A stretch of 6,795 nt of DNA from Candidatus Eiseniibacteriota bacterium. Its GTDB lineage: Bacteria > Arandabacterota > Arandabacteria > Arandabacterales > Arandabacteraceae. The notes beneath the pieces were generated by a model. That model searched no databases and was not told where the DNA came from. It worked only from the letters and a program-made list of their open reading frames with translations. The stretch is from assembly GCA_030592245.1 (NCBI GenBank), contig JAUVJV010000125.1, positions 1 through 6,795 of the forward strand, read 5' to 3'. The position numbers were made by a program, and so were the translations under genes. The first letter of the stretch is position 1. Every line of letters starts with the position of its first letter. Below are positions 1 through 5,306 of the stretch, piece after piece.

Positions 1-1
1 G

Positions 2-2290
2 TCGAAACGGATCGATGAGGCACAGCGGGAGATCGACCTGGTCCGGGCGGAGTCTGAGAAGCTTAAGGCCACGGACTTATCCCAGTCGAAAAAGGCCGGG
101 GAGCTCTCGCGTGTGATCTCCGAACTCACTGAGAAGATGGATGGCAACCGCGAGGAGCGCGCGAGACTGGGTGAGGAAGCCGCCCGTGCGTCATCCCGGC
201 ATGAGATCTTGCGGGAGCTGGTTGAGCGCTATGAAGGCTATGAAAGCGGAGTCAAGGCCCTGATGAAGTCGGGTACCGCCGAGCAGGGAGTGCACGGCGT
301 CGTGGGCGATATCGTGAAGTGTACCGACAGCCGCTATGAGCCGGCGGTCGTGGCCGCGCTCTCCGACGCGATCCAGTATGTGGTCGTCGACGGAAGAGGA
401 CACGCAGCCGGATCGATTCAGAAGCTCAAGGAAGATAATAAGGGTCCGGCGACCCTGGTGATGCTCGACAGCATTCCGATGCGCATGGAGCCGGATGAGG
501 GCGTCAGGCAGCCCGATGGCGTGATAGGAAGGGTAATGGACTTCGTCGAGTGCAAGCCCCGGTACCGCGAGCTCTTCGACTACCTGCTTCACGATGTTTA
601 TGTTGTCGAGAATCTCGAGGATGCCTTTGAGCTCTCCCGGCCTTCGAGCAATGGCCATTGCAGTTATGTCACTCCCGACGGGGACGCGGTGTTCCGGGGG
701 AGCATCGTACGCTCGGGAAGCAAAGGCCCGGAATCCGGTGTCTACATCGGCCGGAGGGACAAGGTCGAGGACCTGGCCGGGGAGGCCGCGGCGCTTGAGG
801 AACTCGCGGAGGAACAGGAGAAGGCCTTCCGGGAGCTTAAGGCCGGCCTCGATGAGCTGCACCGGCAGAAGGAGGAGAACGACGACGACCTGGGTCATAC
901 AAGAGCTGCCCTTAATGAGCGGGAGAAGATCCTCGAGAGCAGGACGGCGGAGCGGGATTCTCTCCAGTCGTCGATGACCGATATCGGGAAGGACATGGAA
1001 GGTTTCAGGAACTCACTCGATGCCATCGAGAAGCAGCTCGGCGATGCGTCGAGCGAGAAACAGCTGCTTGATGTATCGCAGCGCGAGATCTTTGAGGACA
1101 CCGAAGACGGCTCGAGCCTCGAGAAGCGTGTTGAGGCTCTTCAGAAGGAACTCGAGAGCACCAATAATGAGATCCTGAGACTCCAATCCAATGGCGGCTT
1201 CCTTGATACGACGGTCGAGCGCATCTCGAAGGAGATCGAGGGTATAGAGTCTGAACTCAAGGGCTCCGACCATAGCATCAGCGATCTTACGGCGAAGCGG
1301 GTGACGCTCACCAGGGATGAGGAAGAGCTGATGGGTGAGGTCAAGGAGCTCCTCACGGTTCTCGGAGGTTTCGAGGACGAGCGGAAGAAGACCCTGGATA
1401 GTAAGCACGGGATCGAGGCCGAAATCGAGGAGAGGCGCGAGCGAATCAAGACCGCTGCCGCCGGAAGGGAGCAGGCGCTCGCAGGGAAGCAGGAGCTGAT
1501 CTCCGAAGTGGAGATCCTGGGTGTGAAGAGCGATAGTCTGCGCGAGAGAATGCTCGAGGAATACGAAGTGGACATAGCCGAGGTCGATCCCGAAGGCCTC
1601 CAGCCGAGCGAGAACTGCGAGGAGGAACTCTCCACTCTCAAGGGACATCTCCGGACCCTGGGCCCCGTCAACCTCGTTGCGCTGGATGAATATGATGTTG
1701 AGAAGGAACGATATGAATTTCTTAAAGATCAGCGTGATGATCTCTTAAAGGCGAGAAGTAGCCTGGACGAGGCCATCCTCCAGATCAACAAGCGGGCCAG
1801 GACCGAGTTCATGGAGACCTTCACCCAGGTTCAGAAAGATTTTCGGAGGAATTTCGAGATCCTGTTCCAGGGAGGCGCCTCGGACCTGAGGCTGAGGTAT
1901 GAGCATGATCCCCTCGAGTCGCCGATCGACATCCTGGCCCAGCCGACGGGCAAGAAGCTCGAGCACATCTCACTCTTATCAGGCGGGGAGAGGGCCTTGA
2001 CGGCGATCGCGTTTCTCTTCGGGGTTTATTACACCAAGCCGAGTCCCTTCTGTCTGCTGGACGAGGTGGACGCGCCCCTCGATGATGCCAATGTCCTGAG
2101 GTTCGTGGATCTCATCCGGGATCTCTCGGACCAGACCCAGTTCCTCATGGTGACTCACAACAAGAAGACCATGGAGGCTGCAACCTGTCTCTACGGCGTG
2201 ACCATGGAGGACCCGGGTGTGTCACGGATGGTCTCCGTCAGGATGAAAGGGGCCCCTGAGGAGGAGCTTGAGCCCTCCGCTGCGGGATGA
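2..2290 (+). CDS. smc: Chromosome partition/condensation ATPase Smc, C-terminal part (5' truncated by window edge)
   Basis: The frame is open from base 2, so the gene begins upstream; the GTG at 113 is internal. About 762 residues are visible of a family usually near 1,150-1,200, so the N-terminal Walker A head half and most of the first coiled-coil arm are missing. In order: end of the first coil (to about 283), the hinge dimerisation domain (about 284-727), the returning coiled coil rich in Glu, Lys, Arg and Leu (about 728-1640), and the C-terminal head. The head has a conserved LGPVNLVALDEY segment (about 1656-1691), the ABC signature LLSGGE (1973-1990), Walker B FCLLDE (2048-2065) followed by VDAPLDD, and the switch histidine in VTHNKK (2150-2167). 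Smc dimers, loaded with ScpAB, compact and help segregate the chromosome. The intact ATPase motifs suggest a functional protein. Two of four hinge glycines differ from the usual pattern. The MukB and Rad50 families fit less well because the hinge and head motifs are Smc-type. Confidence 0.97.
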   Translation, partial: SKRIDEAQREIDLVRAESEKLKATDLSQSKKAGELSRVISELTEKMDGNREERARLGEEAARASSRHEILRELVERYEGYESGVKALMKSGTAEQGVHGVVGDIVKCTDSRYEPAVVAALSDAIQYVVVDGRGHAAGSIQKLKEDNKGPATLVMLDSIPMRMEPDEGVRQPDGVIGRVMDFVECKPRYRELFDYLLHDVYVVENLEDAFELSRPSSNGHCSYVTPDGDAVFRGSIVRSGSKGPESGVYIGRRDKVEDLAGEAAALEELAEEQEKAFRELKAGLDELHRQKEENDDDLGHTRAALNEREKILESRTAERDSLQSSMTDIGKDMEGFRNSLDAIEKQLGDASSEKQLLDVSQREIFEDTEDGSSLEKRVEALQKELESTNNEILRLQSNGGFLDTTVERISKEIEGIESELKGSDHSISDLTAKRVTLTRDEEELMGEVKELLTVLGGFEDERKKTLDSKHGIEAEIEERRERIKTAAAGREQALAGKQELISEVEILGVKSDSLRERMLEEYEVDIAEVDPEGLQPSENCEEELSTLKGHLRTLGPVNLVALDEYDVEKERYEFLKDQRDDLLKARSSLDEAILQINKRARTEFMETFTQVQKDFRRNFEILFQGGASDLRLRYEHDPLESPIDILAQPTGKKLEHISLLSGGERALTAIAFLFGVYYTKPSPFCLLDEVDAPLDDANVLRFVDLIRDLSDQTQFLMVTHNKKTMEAATCLYGVTMEDPGVSRMVSVRMKGAPEEELEPSAAG
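2258..2270 (+). promoter_or_regulatory. Ribosome binding site and TTG start proposed for ftsY
   Basis: GAGGAGGAG (2258-2266) lies inside the end of smc, directly before TTG at 2268. Read as AGGAGG (2259-2264) the spacer is only 3 bases; read as the first GAGG (2258-2261) it is 6, which is workable. The competing GTG at 2301 has only a weak purine stretch (GGGA, 2284-2287) upstream. The site favours TTG, but the short spacing leaves the choice open. Confidence 0.5.
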
Positions 2291-3215
2291 TACCAAGCAA
2301 GTGAAGAAAGACTTTGTTTCCAGGATAAAGAATCTTAAGACCCGCCTCAGGAAAAGCAGGAACCTGCTGAGCGACGGGCTGACCCGCATCATGCGCGGCG
2401 GAGGGGACAAGGCCCGCATCCTGGAGGAGATCGACGAGCTCCTGGTCGGCGCCGACATCGGGGTGAGGACCTCCGCACACATAGTCGAGCAGGTCTCCTC
2501 ATCCGGCATCTCCTTGAACGAGCAGACCGTGCGGGAGGCGATCCGGGAAGAGATCGTCGGGATTCTCTCCCTGGAAAACGTCCCGGAAATTGATACCACG
2601 ACCCGGCCGCACATTGTGATGGTGGTGGGGGTTAACGGCACCGGGAAGACCACCACCATAGCCAAACTCGCTCGGCGGCTGACAGGCGAGGGGAAGAAAG
2701 TGCTGCTTGCCGCCTCTGACACCTTCCGGGCGGCCGCGATCGAGCAACTGGAGATCTGGGCCGGCAGGGTGGGAGCGGACATCGTCAAACACAAGATGGG
2801 GGCCGACGCGGCTTCCGTTGCTTATGATGCGGTGTCCGCGGCCATCGCCCGGGATGTGGACACGGTCATTATAGACACTGCTGGCAGGCTTCAGACCAAG
2901 AAGAACCTGATGGACGAGGTGGCCAAGATCGGGCGGGTCACGGCCAAGCTGGTTGAGAGTTCACCCCATGAGGTGCTGCTGGTGCTGGATGCGACCACCG
3001 GCCAGAACGCCATTTCCCAGGCGAGGGCCTTCTCGGAAACTTGCGGGGTGACCGGTCTTGTTGTGGCCAAGCTGGACGGCACCGCCAAGGGAGGTATCGT
3101 GGTTGCGATCGCAAGGGAATTCGGTATCCCGATCCTCTACATAGGCACCGGCGAGACCGCCGAGGATCTGGAACCCTTCGACGCAGAAGTCTTCGCCGAT
3201 GCCCTGCTGACTTAG
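2268..3215 (+). CDS. ftsY: Signal recognition particle receptor FtsY (SRP GTPase)
   Basis: FtsY is the bacterial SRP receptor. It docks Ffh-ribosome complexes at the inner membrane, and reciprocal GTP hydrolysis hands the nascent chain to SecYEG. Counting from TTG 2268 (315 aa), the helical N domain spans about 12-108. The G domain follows, with G1 GVNGTGKTTT (121-130), the DTFRAAA motif (151-157) with EQL, G3 DTAGR (203-207), G4 AKLD (267-270), KGG (274-276) and the closing GTGE (293-296). The ending LEPFDAEVFADALL is typical of FtsY; there is no Ffh-type methionine-rich M domain. The long acidic A domain of the E. coli protein is absent. Instead a Lys/Arg-rich amphipathic stretch (about 13-31) opens the protein, as in short FtsYs, and probably binds the membrane. 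G4 has Ala where Thr is usual. The start is TTG 2268 (23-base overlap with smc) or GTG 2301 (304 aa, 10-base gap); conservation begins only around the latter. It is probably cotranscribed with smc. Confidence 0.96.
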   Translation: MSPPLRDDTKQVKKDFVSRIKNLKTRLRKSRNLLSDGLTRIMRGGGDKARILEEIDELLVGADIGVRTSAHIVEQVSSSGISLNEQTVREAIREEIVGILSLENVPEIDTTTRPHIVMVVGVNGTGKTTTIAKLARRLTGEGKKVLLAASDTFRAAAIEQLEIWAGRVGADIVKHKMGADAASVAYDAVSAAIARDVDTVIIDTAGRLQTKKNLMDEVAKIGRVTAKLVESSPHEVLLVLDATTGQNAISQARAFSETCGVTGLVVAKLDGTAKGGIVVAIAREFGIPILYIGTGETAEDLEPFDAEVFADALLT

Positions 3216-3292
3216 AGAGGGCAGAAAATGGGGACAGACACCTATTTCCGTTCACCGGAAATAGGTGTCTGTCCCCATTTTCTGCCCTTTTT
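3214..3292 (+). terminator. Intrinsic terminator of the smc-ftsY unit, formed by the palindrome
   Basis: The 32-base palindrome is followed at once by five Ts (3288-3292), giving a hairpin plus U tract on the plus strand just after the ftsY stop. In RNA, pairing can continue through A3218-U3288 down to A3214-U3292 with two G-U wobbles, about 37 pairs in all, reaching into the TAG stop. The minus strand has no T run after the hairpin, so termination should act only rightward. It separates ftsY transcripts from the riboflavin operon. Confidence 0.75.
3219..3287 (+). repeat. Perfect 32-base inverted repeat, REP/MITE-like palindrome
   Basis: The left arm 3219-3250 and right arm 3256-3287 are exact reverse complements over all 32 bases, separated by the 5-base loop TTCAC. 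The arm core reads GGGGACAGACACC followed by TATTTCC. A perfect arm this long, with an AT-containing middle, is not what a terminator evolving in place looks like; it suggests a recently arrived palindromic element. From memory, very similar GGGGACAGACACC palindromes occur near REP-associated tyrosine (Y1/IS200-like) transposases in several bacterial phyla; I cannot check copy number here. No transposase gene lies in the window. Confidence 0.8.
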
Positions 3293-3293
3293 C

Positions 3294-3323
3294 TTGACAG
3301 AGGTATGCGGGCTGTGCTACATT
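3294..3323 (+). promoter_or_regulatory. Sigma-70 type promoter of the riboflavin operon
   Basis: The perfect -35 hexamer TTGACA (3294-3299) starts two bases after the terminator T run. The best -10 is TACATT (3318-3323), four of six matches to TATAAT, with an 18-base spacer and a TG one base upstream (3315-3316), making an extended -10. Transcription would start near 3330, about ten bases before the FMN aptamer, as expected for a riboswitch leader. The placement is inferred from sequence only. Confidence 0.75.
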
Positions 3324-3337
3324 CCGAGTGACAGTAT

Positions 3338-3451
3338 GGCCTTCGGGGCGGGGTGAGATTCCCCACCGGCGGTGAAAGCCCGCGAGCGGCTGATAAGGCT
3401 GCAGATCCGGTGAAATTCCGGAGCCGACGGTAGAGTCCGGATGAGAGAAGG
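3338..3451 (+). promoter_or_regulatory. FMN riboswitch aptamer (RFN element)
   Basis: This is a clear match to the FMN aptamer. The closing stem P1 pairs CCTTC (3340-3344) with GAAGG (3447-3451). The conserved blocks appear in the right order: CTTCGGGGC (3341-3349), ACCGGCGGT (3365-3373), AGCCCGCGAGC (3377-3387), GATCCGG (3404-3410), TTCCGG then GCCGACGGT (3416-3431), and AGTCCGGATGAGAGAAGG (3434-3451). The aptamer binds flavin mononucleotide and turns down riboflavin synthesis or transport genes. Here it sits between the promoter and a terminator ahead of ribD, so control should be by transcription attenuation: high FMN stabilises P1 and lets the terminator form. Confidence 0.97.
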
Positions 3452-3473
3452 TTGATCAAACATGATTGCGAGC

Positions 3474-3505
3474 CCCGAGGGTTAGACCTCGGGTTTTTTG
3501 TTTTT
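3474..3505 (+). terminator. Riboswitch-controlled attenuator terminator before ribD
   Basis: CCCGAGG (3474-3480) pairs perfectly with CCTCGGG (3487-3493) around the loop GTTAGA, followed by T6-G-T5 (3494-3505). It lies 22 bases after the aptamer and 27 bases before the ribD start. The left arm is also complementary to the 5' strand of the aptamer, which supplies a competing antiterminator. Confidence 0.92.
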
Positions 3506-3522
3506 GGTTTTGCTTGCTGCAT

Positions 3523-3535
3523 GGAGCCGGTTATG
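3523..3535 (+). promoter_or_regulatory. Ribosome binding site deciding the ribD start
   Basis: GGAG (3523-3526) precedes ATG 3533 with a 6-base spacer. The in-frame ATG at 3521 overlaps this site and has no purine-rich stretch of its own. The frame can be read back to TTG 3452, but that start would run through the attenuator hairpin, so ATG 3533 is preferred. Confidence 0.75.
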
Positions 3536-4687
3536 AGTGTCTGGAAAGAATGGCAGCGGGACCTGATGAGGGTGGCGCTTTCGGAGGCCGCCATGGGCAA
3601 AGGACGGACTCATCCCAATCCGGCCGTCGGCGCGGTGATAGCAAGAGGAAAGCGGATCATCGGGAAGGGTCATCATCGCCGGCCGGGGCTTGCCCACGCT
3701 GAGATCGAGGCATTGGGAGACGCGGCCTATAGGGTGAAGGGTGCAGACCTCTATGCGACCCTCGAACCGTGCTGCCACTGGGGCAAGACAGCGCCCTGCA
3801 CCGACGCCATAATAGAGAACGGAATCCGCAGGGTCTTCGTGGCCATCCGGGACCCCAATCCCATAGTGCGTGGCAGGGGGATAAGGAAACTCCGGCAGGC
3901 GGGCATCGAGGTGATGGTGGGTCTTGAGGCGGGTGCGGCCCGGAAGATCAACGAGTCCTATGTCAAGTTCATGAACCAGGGAGTCCCGTTTGTAACACTA
4001 AAGCTGGCCCAGACGCTTGACGGAAAGATCGCGACCAGGAAAGGGGAGTCCAGGTGGATAACCGGAGCGGCTTCCCGCCGGAGCGCGAGGCGCATGAGGG
4101 CCGAGGCCCAGGCTATTCTGGTCGGGGCGAGCACGGTGGTAAAGGATAATCCCGGACTGCTGCCCAGCCCGAGACGAAAGGAATATCTCAGATGCGTCCT
4201 GGACAGCGGCTTGAGAATACCGGCGGGCTCGGATATCGTCCGCACCGCGGACAGGTATCCGACGCTTGTCTACCACTGTCGTGGGAGCGAGAAGCGCGTC
4301 GCCAGGCTCGAGGCCCGGGGAGTCACGGTGGTCAGGGTAGGGGCCGGCCGGCGCGGCCGCACCGGTGGAGGGGGGCGTGCTGGCGGAGGGGGACGCGTTG
4401 ACGCACGGGAGCGAGTCGATATCCGCAGGGTGCTTGACGACCTGGGATCGAGAGGCGTGATGCACCTGTTTGTGGAGGGTGGAGGTGTCGTCGCTTCTTC
4501 CTTCCTCGAGCGGGGCCTGGTGGACAAGCTGGTGCTTTTCGTGGCACCGCGTGTCATGGGAGATCTTAACGGGCTGGGAGCTTTCTCGGAAATCGACGTA
4601 AGCGCCATAGGGAAGAGTCATGGTTTCAAGATCGATGAAATAGAGCGGGTCGATCCCGACCTGATGATAAAGCTGTACCCTCAATGA
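3533..4687 (+). CDS. ribD: Bifunctional pyrimidine deaminase/reductase RibD
   Basis: RibD carries out two cytoplasmic steps of riboflavin synthesis: it deaminates the pyrimidine made from GTP by RibA, then reduces the ribosyl side chain with NADPH. From ATG 3533 it has 384 residues (E. coli 367). The N-terminal zinc deaminase (about 1-150) has HAE (55-57, catalytic Glu57) and PCCHWGKTAPC (79-89), with zinc ligands His55, Cys80 and Cys89. The C-terminal dihydrofolate-reductase-like domain starts near KLAQTLDGKIAT (157-168), then GESRWITG (171-178), VEGGG (314-318) and VDKLVLFVAPRVMG (330-343). All hallmark residues are present, so both activities are expected. The odd feature is a Gly/Arg-rich stretch at 270-288, which accounts for most of the extra length. 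It is the first gene after the FMN riboswitch; ribE starts 10 bases after its stop. Confidence 0.97.
   Translation: MSVWKEWQRDLMRVALSEAAMGKGRTHPNPAVGAVIARGKRIIGKGHHRRPGLAHAEIEALGDAAYRVKGADLYATLEPCCHWGKTAPCTDAIIENGIRRVFVAIRDPNPIVRGRGIRKLRQAGIEVMVGLEAGAARKINESYVKFMNQGVPFVTLKLAQTLDGKIATRKGESRWITGAASRRSARRMRAEAQAILVGASTVVKDNPGLLPSPRRKEYLRCVLDSGLRIPAGSDIVRTADRYPTLVYHCRGSEKRVARLEARGVTVVRVGAGRRGRTGGGGRAGGGGRVDARERVDIRRVLDDLGSRGVMHLFVEGGGVVASSFLERGLVDKLVLFVAPRVMGDLNGLGAFSEIDVSAIGKSHGFKIDEIERVDPDLMIKLYPQ
4364..4399 (+). repeat. Diverged 18-base tandem duplication within ribD (GGGGRA/GGGGRV)
   Basis: Two adjacent 18-base units (4364-4381 and 4382-4399) match at 14 of 18 positions and encode GGGGRA then GGGGRV. 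They sit in a low-complexity Gly/Arg stretch (4340-4396) of the RibD reductase domain, between a beta strand ending VTVVRV and the conserved-looking VDIRRVLDDLG helix. The plus strand is very G-rich here (runs at 4340-4343, 4370-4375 and 4388-4392). Confidence 0.75.
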
Positions 4688-4700
4688 GGTAAGGAACTTG
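4686..4700 (+). promoter_or_regulatory. Ribosome binding site and TTG start of ribE
   Basis: GAGGT (4686-4690) overlaps the ribD TGA stop and lies 7 bases before TTG 4698, good spacing for a ribosome binding site. A second purine run AAGGA (4691-4695) is too close to act. The start is confirmed by the protein, because riboflavin synthases begin MF(S/T)GIV. Confidence 0.8.
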
Positions 4701-5306
4701 TTCAGCGGAATAGTCACAGAGATCGGCGTGGTGGAGTCCCTGGGGAAGAAAGGGGGCACCACCACGTTCAAGATCAGGGCGGGCAAAACGGCAGGTGATC
4801 TTGCCATGGGAGACAGCGTCGCTGTCAATGGCGTCTGCCAGACCGCGACCAACGTCAGCGGAGATCTCTTCTCATTTGACTCCGTGGCCGAGACGCTCAA
4901 GGTAACCAATCTCTCGGACCTCGGCCAGGGTTCGCCGGTAAACCTGGAGCCCGCGCTCCGGCTCGGGGACAGGATCTCGGGCCACCTGGTCTCGGGCCAC
5001 GTGGACTCTACGGGCATCATCCGCTTAAGGCGAAGTGCAGGGCGCGGAAACCTGGATTACTCGATACAGGTCCCCGATCGCCTCCGGCCTTTCATACATG
5101 AGAAGGGTTCGATCTGCCTGGATGGGGTGAGCCTGACCGTGAAGGCCTTGAGCGGCCCCCTGGTAGAGGTGACCCTGATACCTCACACACTTGAGAACAC
5201 AATCATAGGGAACTGGCGCGTGGGATGCTCCGTCAATGTCGAGGTCGACATGATCGCCAGGTACGTTGCACTCGCTGTTTTTGGAAAGGGAGGTGGACCG
5301 GAGTGA
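4698..5306 (+). CDS. ribE: Riboflavin synthase, alpha chain (RibE)
   Basis: This enzyme dismutates two molecules of 6,7-dimethyl-8-ribityllumazine into riboflavin and the pyrimidine recycled by lumazine synthase, the last step of the pathway. The 202-residue protein has the usual length and the two tandem lumazine-binding beta-barrels, about 1-97 and 98-190. The first shows MFSGIV (1-6), GDSVAVNGVC (38-47) and ETLKVTNL (65-72). The second shows GHLVSGHVD, GSICLDGVSLTV and LIPHTLENTIIG, the corresponding positions of the repeat. The motif after VNGVC reads QTATN where LTVT is usual, a mild deviation. The start is TTG, with GAGGT overlapping the ribD stop. The TGA stop overlaps the GTG start of ribBA by four bases (GTGA, 5303-5306), so translation of the two is probably coupled. 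The name follows the Bacillus/E. coli RibE/RibC family; some databases call it ribC. Confidence 0.97.
   Translation: MFSGIVTEIGVVESLGKKGGTTTFKIRAGKTAGDLAMGDSVAVNGVCQTATNVSGDLFSFDSVAETLKVTNLSDLGQGSPVNLEPALRLGDRISGHLVSGHVDSTGIIRLRRSAGRGNLDYSIQVPDRLRPFIHEKGSICLDGVSLTVKALSGPLVEVTLIPHTLENTIIGNWRVGCSVNVEVDMIARYVALAVFGKGGGPE

Noticed and set aside
1..3215. Smc and FtsY as part of a defence or mobile island
   Set aside because: Both are standard housekeeping genes in a common order with intact motifs. Base composition matches the rest of the window, and no defence or mobility gene is present.
3219..3287. The palindrome as a CRISPR repeat or a phage attachment site
   Set aside because: There is only one copy, with no regularly spaced repeats or spacers, and no integrase or tRNA nearby. 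A hairpin terminator or REP-like element explains it.
3041..3331. Plus-strand open frame across the end of ftsY and the palindrome
   Set aside because: It is out of frame with ftsY and its palindromic part merely encodes mirror-like peptides from the inverted repeat. No gene evidence.
3452..3532. ribD reading frame extended back to TTG 3452
   Set aside because: It would translate through the riboswitch attenuator, gives a Cys/Phe-rich tail with no family match, and lacks a ribosome binding site of its own independent of P1. ATG 3533 with GGAG is better.
3998..5020. Long open frame on the minus strand opposite ribD and the start of ribE
   Set aside because: It lies antisense to two genes with complete family motifs; its composition (Ser, Pro, Arg-rich) is what the complement of GC-rich coding sequence gives. 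No ribosome binding site or recognisable domain.
5225..5302. ATG 5225 as the ribBA start
   Set aside because: The 26 added residues are the out-of-frame reading of the end of ribE and match nothing in RibBA. GTG 5303 has a good ribosome binding site and the family length.
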